Shown piece after piece: positions 54,777-63,870 of a stretch of 64,000 nucleotides of DNA (position 1 is the stretch's first letter; every line of letters begins with the position of its first letter). A model generated the notes under the pieces. That model was not told the DNA's origin and ran no database searches. It was given only the letters and a program-made list of their open reading frames with translations. A program made the translations under genes and the position numbers. The DNA lies in NCBI RefSeq assembly GCF_005048855.1, contig NZ_SUME01000002.1, forward strand, positions 663,057 to 727,056. Direction: 5' to 3'. This DNA is from Sphingobacterium olei (GTDB taxonomy: Bacteria; Bacteroidota; Bacteroidia; Sphingobacteriales; Sphingobacteriaceae).

Positions 54777-54865
54777 AGTATGTTTGATGTTGATAGACTA
54801 AGGATTAAGGATAGGCTTAATTCCTGTTTTTTATTTCTTACTTCTTACTTTTTACTTTTTTACGA

Positions 54866-55828
54866 ATGGGATTATTTGATTTTTTTAAGAAAAAACAGGA
54901 AACTCCTGAAGCGCAAGACGCCTTAGATCGCGGATTGGAAAAGACCAAAGAGGGGTTTTTGTCCAAGATTACGAAAGCCGTCGTTGGTAAATCGACAGTG
55001 GATGATGATGTATTGGATAATCTTGAGGAGGTACTGGTAACGTCGGATGTGGGTGTGACGACTACGTTAAAAATTGTAGATCGTATTCAACAACGTGTTG
55101 CTCGGGACAAGTATATAAGTACTGATGAACTGAACGGACTTCTTAAAGAGGAAATACAAGATCTGCTCGCCGAAAATAACAGTGCGGATTTCGAAAATTT
55201 TGAATACGGAAATCACAAACCCTATGTTATTATGGTGGTGGGTGTCAATGGTGTCGGCAAAACGACTACTATAGGCAAATTAGCACATCAGCTCAAACTG
55301 GCAGGAAACAAGGTGGTATTGGGAGCAGCGGATACGTTTAGAGCGGCAGCTGTAGACCAAATCCAACTTTGGGGTGAGCGGGTAGGTGTGCGTGTAGTCG
55401 CTCAGGCCATGGGATCGGATCCGGCTTCGGTCGCGTTTGACACAGTACAATCTGCCGTCGCTAATGGTGATGATGTCGCTATTATTGATACAGCGGGTCG
55501 TTTGCATAATAAGGTGGGTTTAATGAATGAGCTTGGTAAAATCAAAACGGTAATGCAGAAGGTTGTACCAGGTGCACCACACGAGATTTTGCTGGTACTG
55601 GATGCTTCCACCGGACAGAATGCGATAGAACAATGTACACAATTTACACAAGCCACTGATGTCAATGCTTTGGCACTGACAAAATTAGACGGTACAGCCA
55701 AGGGCGGTGTGGTAATTGGAATTTCCGATCAATTCAAAATTCCGGTAAAGTATATTGGGGTGGGTGAGAAAATCGGCGATCTACAATTATTTAACAAGAA
55801 AGATTTCGTGGATTCGCTATTTAAGTAA
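54866..55828 (+). CDS. ftsY: signal recognition particle receptor FtsY
   Basis: 320-residue SRP GTPase that docks SRP-ribosome complexes at the inner membrane. The acidic A-domain is nearly absent, and the NG domain starts almost at once. GTPase motifs: GVNGVGKTTTIGKLA near residue 127, DTFRAAAVDQ, DTAGRLHNKVGLM near 211, and TKLDGTAKGGV near 272. Length is short but usual for Bacteroidota. Preceded by a pyrimidine-rich stretch rather than a clear -7 element. Confidence 0.97.
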   Translation: MGLFDFFKKKQETPEAQDALDRGLEKTKEGFLSKITKAVVGKSTVDDDVLDNLEEVLVTSDVGVTTTLKIVDRIQQRVARDKYISTDELNGLLKEEIQDLLAENNSADFENFEYGNHKPYVIMVVGVNGVGKTTTIGKLAHQLKLAGNKVVLGAADTFRAAAVDQIQLWGERVGVRVVAQAMGSDPASVAFDTVQSAVANGDDVAIIDTAGRLHNKVGLMNELGKIKTVMQKVVPGAPHEILLVLDASTGQNAIEQCTQFTQATDVNALALTKLDGTAKGGVVIGISDQFKIPVKYIGVGEKIGDLQLFNKKDFVDSLFK

Positions 55829-55915
55829 TTACACGGATTTATGGATTAAATTGACGGCGGATGCGATCTTGTTGCCGAAGAAGAAGTGATCGTTGAACTT
55901 AAATCCGCGTGATCA
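55829..55915. repeat. imperfect inverted repeat, candidate interspersed element
   Basis: CACGGATTT at 55832-55840 faces AAATCCGCGTG at 55901-55911 across about 60 bases between ftsY and rimO. Similar wording (ATTACACG, GGATT) occurs near 9143-9175. Repeats with these cores are seen in other Bacteroidota genomes, but I cannot confirm copy number. Confidence 0.4.
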
Positions 55916-55929
55916 TATATTAAAAAAGA

Positions 55930-57264
55930 ATGAGAACAAAATATGCAAAGGTTGCTCAACCGGTGAGTAAACCTCGTGTGAATGTCGTAACACTAGGATG
56001 CTCGAAAAACATACACGATAGCGAGGTGTTGATGGGACAATTGAAGGGCAATCAAATCGAGGTCGTTCACGAGTCGGCGAATATCCAAGCAAATGATATT
56101 GTCGTAATTAATACATGTGGATTTATCGACAATGCAAAACAGGAATCGATAGATACCATTCTGCAGTATTCCGAACTTAAAGATCAAGGTAAAATAAATA
56201 AAGTGATTGTAACGGGTTGTTTGTCTGAACGATATAAACCCGAACTGCAGTCCGAAATCCCAAATGTAGACGCTTATTTCGGAACCAATGATCTTCCTGA
56301 CCTGCTATCCAGTATAGGTGCAGATTACCGACATGAATTATTAGGCGAACGTTTATTAACTACGCCATCTCACTTTTCGTATTTCAAAATTGCGGAGGGA
56401 TGTAATCGCCCGTGCTCGTTTTGTGCGATTCCGCTTATGCGCGGAAAACATGTTTCTAAATCAATCGATGATCTGGTCAAAGAGGCAAAGTTCTTGGCTG
56501 CAAATGGAACCAAGGAACTTATTCTGATTGCGCAGGACTTAACGTACTATGGACTGGATATTTACGGTAAGCGTAATCTTTCTGATTTAATGCGGCACCT
56601 TTCCGATGTAGATGGAATCGAATGGATCCGACTACAGTATGCTTATCCTTCTGGATTTCCGATGGATATCTTGGACGTCATGAATGAAAGAAGTAATATT
56701 TGTAACTACTTAGACATGCCATTACAACACATTAGCGATAGGATGTTGACTTCGATGCGCCGTGGTACGAGTAAGCAAAAGCAAATTGATCTTGTTCATA
56801 AAATCCGGGATAAAGTTCCAGATATCGCTTTACGTACAACACTAATTTGTGGATATCCAGGAGAGACGGAGCAAGATTTTCAAGAAATGTTGGAGTGGGT
56901 CGAAGAAACGCGTTTCGACCGCCTGGGGTGTTTTACGTATTCGCACGAAGAAAAAACACATGCCCATACTTTAGTGGATGATGTTCCGGAAGAGACGAAG
57001 CAAGAACGTGTAGAAGCTATCATGGAGGTACAGCAAGGTATTTCTTACGAGATTAACCAGGAAAAAATAGGGGAAACGTTCAAGGTTTTAATCGATAAAG
57101 TGGATGGGGATTATTTTGTGGGTCGTACCGAATATGACTCGCCGGAAGTTGATAATGAAGTACTTATTGACGCGAGGGACAATTATGCCCGTACCGGTGA
57201 TTTCGTACCGGTAAATATTCATCGGGCTGAAGACTTCGATTTATATGGTTCTATTGTGAAATAG
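55930..57264 (+). CDS. rimO: ribosomal protein S12 methylthiotransferase
   Basis: 444-residue radical-SAM enzyme adding a methylthio group to Asp of ribosomal protein S12. N-terminal UPF0004 domain with NVVTLGCSKNIHDSEVLMG and its cluster cysteines, radical-SAM motif CNRPCSFCAIPLMRG near residue 157, and a C-terminal TRAM domain. The CSKN and CAIPLMRG wording indicates RimO rather than MiaB. It follows ftsY in the usual Bacteroidota order. Confidence 0.95.
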   Translation: MRTKYAKVAQPVSKPRVNVVTLGCSKNIHDSEVLMGQLKGNQIEVVHESANIQANDIVVINTCGFIDNAKQESIDTILQYSELKDQGKINKVIVTGCLSERYKPELQSEIPNVDAYFGTNDLPDLLSSIGADYRHELLGERLLTTPSHFSYFKIAEGCNRPCSFCAIPLMRGKHVSKSIDDLVKEAKFLAANGTKELILIAQDLTYYGLDIYGKRNLSDLMRHLSDVDGIEWIRLQYAYPSGFPMDILDVMNERSNICNYLDMPLQHISDRMLTSMRRGTSKQKQIDLVHKIRDKVPDIALRTTLICGYPGETEQDFQEMLEWVEETRFDRLGCFTYSHEEKTHAHTLVDDVPEETKQERVEAIMEVQQGISYEINQEKIGETFKVLIDKVDGDYFVGRTEYDSPEVDNEVLIDARDNYARTGDFVPVNIHRAEDFDLYGSIVK

Positions 57265-57300
57265 CTAATTTAAAATGTGCTATTAAATTAAATAAAACTG

Positions 57301-57331
57301 TTGTAAAACGACAAGGAGTTCGCTAAGTTTG
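57301..57331 (+). promoter_or_regulatory. promoter of the 57367 lipoprotein gene
   Basis: TTG at 57301-57303, 20-base spacer, TAAGTTTG at 57324-57331. Predicted leader about 31 bases. Confidence 0.65.
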
Positions 57332-57366
57332 TTATAGATTATTTTAACCATTTCATTGCGATCAAT

Positions 57367-58044
57367 ATGACAAAAAAATTATCCTTCCTGAGCCTTGTAT
57401 TAGGTTCGTTATTTATGGCATGCAGTCCAAGTCATGTTGAACCGGAAGTAACCATTGATCCGGTTGAGGATATTGCGTCTATTTCGGTTATTAATGTATC
57501 TAAACAAGCTTCCTTGCCCAATCAACTGAATATCGATGGACTGTTTGGAGCGAGCAAGGGAATTACTATTTCGGGGTCGACGGGTCAACCAGCTGCATAT
57601 GAAGATATTCAAGCAGGTCTGAGGAAGTTTTCTATCGGCGATCACGAAGATACTGTCCGCATTAAAAAACATCACTATTATACGCTAATGGTATTTGATA
57701 GGGATAGTGTACAGCTTACGGTTGATGCTCCCTATGATTCAGATAACAATTTCGACATTCTGCAGTTAATACGCTGGAATCTTATCGGTGCCGATCCATC
57801 CGAGTATAAAGTCGATATGAAAGGGGATTCGGTAATCCGTAACATTAACTTAAATGCCTTCACCTATGTTCCTTCTGAATCGAAAAAAGTGGAGGTACAA
57901 TTATATCGCAAGAGTAATTTGAATACGACGGTCGATACACACGAGATTGAAATCGATATGAATAAGAAGTTTACGGTCAATATTTCCTATGATCCCCTTA
58001 AGGGAGAATATGAGTTTAATACGATTGTCCAAGCTTCAAAGTAA
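57367..58044 (+). CDS. putative DUF4397-like lipoprotein
   Basis: 225 residues with lipobox LFMAC (Cys19) and an extracytoplasmic beta-rich chain. ASISVINVSKQASLPNQLNI near residue 38 resembles DUF4397, where such a first strand is followed by a small beta sandwich. Function unknown, probably cell-surface or periplasmic. It has its own promoter and no obvious operon partner; bshC follows after 103 bases with its own -7 element. Confidence 0.65.
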   Translation: MTKKLSFLSLVLGSLFMACSPSHVEPEVTIDPVEDIASISVINVSKQASLPNQLNIDGLFGASKGITISGSTGQPAAYEDIQAGLRKFSIGDHEDTVRIKKHHYYTLMVFDRDSVQLTVDAPYDSDNNFDILQLIRWNLIGADPSEYKVDMKGDSVIRNINLNAFTYVPSESKKVEVQLYRKSNLNTTVDTHEIEIDMNKKFTVNISYDPLKGEYEFNTIVQASK

Positions 58045-58119
58045 GCGAGATGTGCTATCCTCAATTGTCAAATAAATGATATAATTTGTTGTGTGAACCT
58101 ACGTTTTTAGAAAAATATC

Positions 58120-58127
58120 TAAGTTTG
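58120..58127 (+). promoter_or_regulatory. -7 element of bshC
   Basis: TAAGTTTG matches TAnnTTTG; predicted leader about 16 bases, containing AAAAGG as a possible ribosome-binding stretch. Confidence 0.5.
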
Positions 58128-58147
58128 TGCAAGATTTAAAAAGGTAA

Positions 58148-59743
58148 ATGAAAGCAACCTATATCGACTATAAAGACACCAACAGTTTTTCTAAAACATT
58201 ACTCGCGTATTTGGCAGCAGATGAGGAGTTAGCAAATTTTTATAGCAATTCTCCTAATATCTCGGGTTTTGAGAAACAAATTGAACTGAAGTCTTCTTTT
58301 ACTTTTGAGAGTCGAACAATTCTAGTCGATCAGATAAAACGACAATATGGTTCCGTGTTGGCAGATTCCCCTCAGGTGGCTGCCAATATTGAGTTATTAA
58401 CGGATCAAAATACCTTTACCGTTACGACGGGGCATCAATTAAACATTTTCTCGGGGCCATTGTATTTTATCTTCAAAATCGTCACCGCGATACGTCTAGC
58501 TTCTGACTTAAAGAAAAATTTTCCGGACAAAGAATTCGTTCCTGTTTACTGGATGGCAACAGAGGATCATGATTTTGAAGAAATCAACAATACACGGGTT
58601 TATGGCAAAAAGATAGTTTGGGATGTTCCACGTGTTTCGGGCACCGGAAGGATGGATACGGGCAGTATGGAGCAGGTGGTACGTCAGTACTGTTCGATGT
58701 TGGGTCTATCCGAAAATTCTACCAAACTTACAGCGATCGTGGAAGATGCTTATCGCAAAGACCGATCATTAGCAGATGCAACCCGTGTTTTTGCAAATTC
58801 ACTATTCAAGGAATATGGTCTGGTCATCGTGGATGCCGACAAGCCGGAGCTAAAAAAACTCTTTGCACATATTATCGAAGAGGATATCCTACATGAAAAA
58901 AGCTTTCATGCCATTACGGAGACTTCCCGCATGCTGGAAGAAAAAGGCTTCCATGCACAGGTACATGCTCGAGAATGCAATTTTTTTTATTTGACGGACG
59001 GTTTCCGGGAACGGATTGTCAAAAATCCTGACGGTAGATTTGAGGTTTTACATCAGGATATATATTTCACCGAAGCCGAAATACGAGCTGAAATCCAGTC
59101 TCACCCCGAGCGTTTCAGTCCAAATGTAGTTATGCGGCCATTATACGAAGAAGTGATTCTGCCTAATTTAGCCTATATCGGAGGCGGTGCTGAAATTGTT
59201 TATTGGCTTCAATTGAAAGCAAATTTCGACCAGTTTGGAGTACCTTTCCCGATTCTGATACCCCGTAACTCGGCCATGATTACGGACGATAACGTAGCGG
59301 GTAAAATCTTTCGATTAGATCTCACGTTTAAGAGCATTTTCAAACCCACGCTCATCCTGCAGAATGATTATGTCAAACGGCATACCGCCCACCGTCTTAA
59401 TTTAAGGGATGAATGGATGGAAATCAATGCCATATTTGGAAAAATCAAACTCCGTACACACAAAATTGATCCTAGTCTTGGACCGAGTGCCGAAGCTGTA
59501 AAGGCTCGTCTCAAAAAGGCCATGAACAACCTGGAAAAAAAACTTCTGAAGGCCGACAAAAGAAACCATGATGAGGCCCTAATCCATATTGAGCGCGTGA
59601 AAGAACAGTTATTTCCCGGTGGTGGCCTACAGGAACGTACAGAGAACTTTGCAACGTTGTATATTAAATATGGAGACGATTTGGTCAAAGAGTTGGTGAA
59701 ACATTTTAATCCCTTAGATTTTAAGTTTACGATCCTGTATTAA
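58148..59743 (+). CDS. bshC: bacillithiol biosynthesis cysteine-adding enzyme
   Basis: 531-residue BshC, which adds cysteine to GlcN-malate, the last step of bacillithiol synthesis. The Rossmann-like core has TTGHQLNIFSGPLYFIFK near residue 96, YWMATEDHDFEEIN near 135, and VVMRPLYEEVILPNLAYIGGG near 325, followed by a coiled-coil C-terminal part. Its presence predicts bacillithiol as a low-molecular-weight thiol. Length fits the family. bshA and bshB are not in the window. It overlaps the convergent ctlX by 4 bases. Confidence 0.95.
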   Translation: MKATYIDYKDTNSFSKTLLAYLAADEELANFYSNSPNISGFEKQIELKSSFTFESRTILVDQIKRQYGSVLADSPQVAANIELLTDQNTFTVTTGHQLNIFSGPLYFIFKIVTAIRLASDLKKNFPDKEFVPVYWMATEDHDFEEINNTRVYGKKIVWDVPRVSGTGRMDTGSMEQVVRQYCSMLGLSENSTKLTAIVEDAYRKDRSLADATRVFANSLFKEYGLVIVDADKPELKKLFAHIIEEDILHEKSFHAITETSRMLEEKGFHAQVHARECNFFYLTDGFRERIVKNPDGRFEVLHQDIYFTEAEIRAEIQSHPERFSPNVVMRPLYEEVILPNLAYIGGGAEIVYWLQLKANFDQFGVPFPILIPRNSAMITDDNVAGKIFRLDLTFKSIFKPTLILQNDYVKRHTAHRLNLRDEWMEINAIFGKIKLRTHKIDPSLGPSAEAVKARLKKAMNNLEKKLLKADKRNHDEALIHIERVKEQLFPGGGLQERTENFATLYIKYGDDLVKELVKHFNPLDFKFTILY

Positions 59744-60654
59744 TAGAATACTTCGGCCATCATACACCTCACACTTCCGCCGCCATATTTTTCTATGTTG
59801 TAAATAGGGGCATGAATTATTTTCCCGAACTGTTCCAGCAGATCTATCTGCTTCTCCGTATAACTTTCGAATGCCTGTGTACTCATGCAGATAATCGGCT
59901 CGCCATCCTTGGAGTGCACCTCTAGGATGTTACCAGCGAAGTGATTTAGTTGTTCTGTCGAGATCGAAATTATGGTCTTATTGGTTTTTTCAAAGCACTT
60001 CTGCAGCGTTTCTCGATGCTTCGTATTGGGAATACTATCCCAACAGATAACACTAAAATTGGTTCCTAAGGCGAGCATGACGTTGGTATGATAGACGGGA
60101 AGCATTTTACCATCCACATGATGTAACGCCTCAAAAATCACTGGACGATATCCTATTTCTTCACACCATTGCGCTATCAATTGAGGATGAGCTCTTTCCG
60201 ATAAAGAACAATATGCGATTTTATGAACTCTATCTAATACGAGCACTCCGGTACTTTCCAAATACATTCCGCTTTCCTCATAGATTGAATAATCTTTGAG
60301 TTTTTCGAAATTGAGACCAACCTTGTTCAGTACCCCTAAATAATTGAGATTTCGTTCCTCCCTTCGGTTTGGTGCAAACATGGGATATAGAATAGCCTTT
60401 TTCCCCTGATGGAACGAGATTACGTTATTTGGAAAGATACTATCAGGAGTATCCAGCTTCGCGTCATTCTGTACAACAATTGTACGAATTCCATATGTTT
60501 CCAATAAGTCGACAAAGTTGTCAAACTCCGCCAATGCTAGCTCCTGCACGTTTATCTGTTTTCCTTTTTGTTGAAAATGGTTGTTCACAGCCGTTTCTTC
60601 ATTACGTCTGAAAGCGGTCGGTCTCACCAATAAGATGGTATCAGTGGTCTGCAT
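59740..60654 (-). CDS. ctlX: citrulline utilization hydrolase CtlX-type
   Basis: 304-residue member of the guanidino-group modifying enzyme superfamily (pentein fold). The opening TDTILLVRPTAFRRNEETAVNN and DSIFPNNVISFH are typical of CtlX. Active-site residues are predicted at Asp in DSIFPNN, His in EALHHVDG and Cys297 in SVRCMMAEV. CtlX has been proposed to act in citrulline use. It lies one base after the stop of a second pentein gene, so the two are cotranscribed. The reaction here is inferred. Confidence 0.85.
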   Translation of the reverse strand: MQTTDTILLVRPTAFRRNEETAVNNHFQQKGKQINVQELALAEFDNFVDLLETYGIRTIVVQNDAKLDTPDSIFPNNVISFHQGKKAILYPMFAPNRREERNLNYLGVLNKVGLNFEKLKDYSIYEESGMYLESTGVLVLDRVHKIAYCSLSERAHPQLIAQWCEEIGYRPVIFEALHHVDGKMLPVYHTNVMLALGTNFSVICWDSIPNTKHRETLQKCFEKTNKTIISISTEQLNHFAGNILEVHSKDGEPIICMSTQAFESYTEKQIDLLEQFGKIIHAPIYNIEKYGGGSVRCMMAEVFY

Positions 60655-60655
60655 A

Positions 60656-61570
60656 TCAATCTCGTGTTAAAGGTAATGTAGAGCAACGGAGTAATCCCTC
60701 TTGCTTACCGATTTCGTGATATGGGATTTCCTCAACGATGAATGCGTGCTGTCGGAGCCAAGAGTTAAGGCGTGTAAATCTCTTTTCGGAAACAATAATC
60801 TCCGGACCAATAGAAAACACATTTGAATACATTTGATACATTTCATCTGCATTGATCTGGAATAAATTTTCGAGCCCAAATAGGTCTACGATCTTATTGT
60901 ATTCGGTTTCTTCCCGAAATCCCTCTTTGAAGATGATGGCTTGATGTATACCAACCGGTTGAAAACAACAGTCCAAATGTAATGCATTTGCTCTGGCGTT
61001 GGTCATGGATTTGATCAAATCAAATTCGAGTATAGTTTTGTTAGGGAATAAGTTTCTTATAAAATCTACACCTTGTATATTCGTTCGTGCCGTATTGTAT
61101 TGGGTGTAATCTTCCCCTCTGTAGGTGCCGACGAAAATGTAATCGTTCCATAAGATAACATCTCCTCCTTCAATATGCACTTCTTCCGGTGGAATGATGA
61201 ATTTTTCCGGATCGATCTGGCGGATAATATATTGAATTGCATTCCATTCCTCCGCGCGATCGGGAAGAATGTTGGCTTTGATAAAATAGTCGTCGATTAC
61301 AAAACCGATATCACGCGTAAAGATTTGGTTCAGGTCGGGAATTAACTCTGGACGATATACCTGGATTCCGTATCGTTGCAGTACCTCGGCAAAAGTCTCC
61401 ATCTCATATATCATATCGCTTTCAGTGGGATATGTTCCTGCAAGTATGTGTTCCAATGATTTTGGATCATATGCCTCTTCCATTTTAGGAACCGGTCCGC
61501 TGTTTTTTGCTATTCCTAGTATTACGGCCCTCAATCTACCTGTCTCGTTTTTTACATTTAGTTTTAGCAT
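60656..61570 (-). CDS. arginine deiminase/dimethylargininase-like hydrolase
   Basis: 304 residues, pentein fold. The diagnostic HIEGGDVILWND motif is near residue 132, IFTRDIGF near 87, the His in ANALHLDCCFQPVG near 195, and catalytic Cys296 in LLRCSTLPL close to the C-terminus. It may hydrolyse arginine, dimethylarginine or a related guanidino compound; the EGGD motif and length match dimethylargininase/ amidinotransferase-type members. It precedes ctlX directly, hinting at consecutive or alternative steps in arginine/citrulline catabolism. Confidence 0.85.
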   Translation of the reverse strand: MLKLNVKNETGRLRAVILGIAKNSGPVPKMEEAYDPKSLEHILAGTYPTESDMIYEMETFAEVLQRYGIQVYRPELIPDLNQIFTRDIGFVIDDYFIKANILPDRAEEWNAIQYIIRQIDPEKFIIPPEEVHIEGGDVILWNDYIFVGTYRGEDYTQYNTARTNIQGVDFIRNLFPNKTILEFDLIKSMTNARANALHLDCCFQPVGIHQAIIFKEGFREETEYNKIVDLFGLENLFQINADEMYQMYSNVFSIGPEIIVSEKRFTRLNSWLRQHAFIVEEIPYHEIGKQEGLLRCSTLPLTRD

Positions 61571-61749
61571 AACAATAGTATAAAAGGTCTTTCTGCTAAG
61601 TTAGGAAACATAATTCGAACCAAATAAGACTTCGAAATTATTACGAATCTTCGTGAAATTGCCGACAAATAGTATTAAAAAGCTAAAAATTTATGGAAGT
61701 TTTAGAAATTGTTTTAACCAATTTTTGACTTTACAACTTTACATTTTTT

Positions 61750-62574
61750 TTACAAGAATTTTTTGAAAATGGAATACAATATCTTCAGATCTTCCTCGTT
61801 TAGGTTGGCTGTTGTCGTATCTTTCTGAATATAGTGTATTTTAAAGGCCTTAATTGCAGCATCCAGATTTTTGACATCGTAACCAATAATGCGTAGCGCC
61901 AATCGGGGATCGAAACCGAGCGGAGGGTTTTCCAAATAGTCTTCGTACCAAAAGCCAAACCCTTCTTCGGCTAACGTTTTCCATGGGAAGCGTGATGGGT
62001 CATTTTTACGCGTAGGGGCATAGTCCATATGGCCTATAAAATTAGCTTGAGGAATTTTGTAGGCATCTTTTAAATATGCCAACAATTGAACCAAAGCGTC
62101 TACCTGTATCTCTGGCCAAGGATCGGTGGTTCCGTTGTTGTCTAATTCTATACCGATTGACGAGGAATTCAAATCGGTATCGTTACCCCATTTTCCCAAT
62201 CCGGCATGGTGCCCGCGGTAATAATCGTTAACCATTTGTACAATTTTGCCATCCCTTCCAATGACATAATGCGAACTTACACCCGCCCTTTCACTGTGGA
62301 AAGTTTTTACCGTTTGTTCCAAGGAATTTTGAGCAGTGTGGTGTATCATGACGTAATTGGGTTTGCGTACACCAAAATTAATAGATGCTATCCATTCTTT
62401 ATCTGCGGCATTAATTTTTTCCAGTTGTCCTGTTACTGGACTTTCTTTATACACTTCAGCAAATTGCTTTGCTTTCTTTTTATAAACTTTCTCGGTAGTT
62501 GCATATTTTCCTCCTCCACATGAAGAAAAGATAAGTAATGCCGTGATGGCAGATAGAATGGAATGTGCTTTCAT
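61750..62574 (-). CDS. N-acetylmuramoyl-L-alanine amidase lipoprotein
   Basis: 274 residues with signal peptide and lipobox FSSCGGG (Cys19). The amidase_2 (T7 lysozyme-like) domain has zinc ligand and catalytic positions in YVMIHHTAQNS near residue 75, SHYVIGRDGKIVQMV near 100, and NFIGHMDYAPTRKNDPSRFPW near 190. It cleaves the amide between MurNAc and L-Ala in cell-wall turnover, from a membrane-anchored periplasmic position. The gene is monocistronic on the minus strand, divergent from rlmN. Confidence 0.92.
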   Translation of the reverse strand: MKAHSILSAITALLIFSSCGGGKYATTEKVYKKKAKQFAEVYKESPVTGQLEKINAADKEWIASINFGVRKPNYVMIHHTAQNSLEQTVKTFHSERAGVSSHYVIGRDGKIVQMVNDYYRGHHAGLGKWGNDTDLNSSSIGIELDNNGTTDPWPEIQVDALVQLLAYLKDAYKIPQANFIGHMDYAPTRKNDPSRFPWKTLAEEGFGFWYEDYLENPPLGFDPRLALRIIGYDVKNLDAAIKAFKIHYIQKDTTTANLNEEDLKILYSIFKKFL

Positions 62575-62682
62575 AGAACAAATATATTGAGTGTCAGGGA
62601 TATTCTTGTTTATTAATATAATATTTTTGTAAATCTATAGTGCGATACAGGGAGATAATAGGACTGCTAATAAAATTTGCTG

Positions 62683-62690
62683 TATCTTTG
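62683..62690 (+). promoter_or_regulatory. -7 element 5 bases before rlmN
   Basis: TATCTTTG ends 4 bases before the GTG start at 62695; predicted leaderless mRNA. Confidence 0.55.
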
Positions 62691-62694
62691 TCAC

Positions 62695-63756
62695 GTGGCA
62701 GAGAAAACTAAGTTAGTGGATATCAGAAGTCTTTCATTGGATCAATTGAAAGAAAAACTTACCGAAATGGGTGAGCAGGCATTTCGTGCAAAGCAAATTT
62801 ATGAGTGGATTTGGCAAAAATCAGCAACTGATTTTGATCAAATGAGTAACTTGAGTAAGTCGCTTCGCGAAACGTTGAAAGCTGGCTTTACGATCAATTT
62901 TGTTGCTGTTAAAGCATCGCAGATTAGCGCCGACCGTACCATAAAAAGTAGTTTTTCCCTTTACGATGGCAACATCATCGAGGGCGTGTTGATCCCTACA
63001 CCGGAGCGCATGACGGCATGTGTGAGTTCACAAGTGGGCTGCAGCCTTACCTGCAAATTCTGTGCTACGGGGTATATGGATCGCAAGCGTAATCTCAATG
63101 CCGATGAAATTTATGATCAGGTTGTTTTGATCAGTAAACAAGCCGAAGAAAAATACGGACTCCCGCTTACAAATATTGTATACATGGGAATGGGAGAGCC
63201 GCTATTGAATTATTCAAACATGATGAAGTCCGTCGAACGTATCACAGCAGCAGACGGTCTGAATATGGCTGCTAAACGTATAACGGTTTCTACTGCCGGT
63301 ATTGCCAAGATGATCAAAAAACTGGGTGATGATGAAGTAAGATTTAATCTAGCGCTTTCTTTACATGCTGCAAATGATGAAAAGCGCAATGAAATCATGC
63401 CTATCAACGAGCAAAACACGCTTCAATCACTTGCGGAAGCCCTTAAATATTACTACGCTAAAACTAAAAACCCGGTTACTTTCGAATATATCGTATTTCA
63501 CAATTTTAACGACGAGCTGCAAGATGCTAAAGAATTAGCTCGTTTTTGTAAACATGTACCTTGCAAAGTCAATATTATAGAATACAATCCTATCGCACTT
63601 GCTGATTTTGTCAATGCTGAAGCAGATAAAATCGAGCAGTTTGCAACTTATTTGCGTAGTCAGGGTATTATTACCAATGTGCGTCGTAGCCGGGGTAAGG
63701 ATATCGATGCCGCATGTGGGCAGTTGGCGATAAAGGAAAAGGAAGCGACAACGTAA
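62695..63756 (+). CDS. rlmN: 23S rRNA/tRNA adenine-C2 methyltransferase RlmN
   Basis: 353 residues from a GTG at 62695. A TTG 18 bases upstream would place the first codons over the promoter -7 element, so GTG is preferred. Radical-SAM motif CSLTCKFCATGYM near residue 112, GMGEPLLNYSNMMK near 165, and the methyl-carrying Cys in DIDAACGQLA near 344 are intact. It methylates A2503 of 23S rRNA and A37 of some tRNAs. Length is normal. Confidence 0.96.
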   Translation: MAEKTKLVDIRSLSLDQLKEKLTEMGEQAFRAKQIYEWIWQKSATDFDQMSNLSKSLRETLKAGFTINFVAVKASQISADRTIKSSFSLYDGNIIEGVLIPTPERMTACVSSQVGCSLTCKFCATGYMDRKRNLNADEIYDQVVLISKQAEEKYGLPLTNIVYMGMGEPLLNYSNMMKSVERITAADGLNMAAKRITVSTAGIAKMIKKLGDDEVRFNLALSLHAANDEKRNEIMPINEQNTLQSLAEALKYYYAKTKNPVTFEYIVFHNFNDELQDAKELARFCKHVPCKVNIIEYNPIALADFVNAEADKIEQFATYLRSQGIITNVRRSRGKDIDAACGQLAIKEKEATT

Positions 63757-63795
63757 TTATTTACAGTTTCTATCTATCTAAAATCCTAATGTTTA

Positions 63796-63870
63796 GCGTC
63801 ATTGCAAGGCGCACAGCCGCCTATTCATGTAAACGAGACCTCCTCGCCTGCCTACCGTAGGCAGTGACAT
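63796..63870. repeat. REP-like inverted repeat element
   Basis: Outer arms GTCATTGC (63798-63805) and GCAGTGAC (63861-63868) are near-complementary, and inside is an 8-bp perfect hairpin CTGCCTAC/GTAGGCAG around one C. GC-richer than the surroundings. The core CGTCATTGC is a known wording of interspersed bacterial repeats. The remaining sequence to the window end (63871-64000) shows no gene start. Confidence 0.45.
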
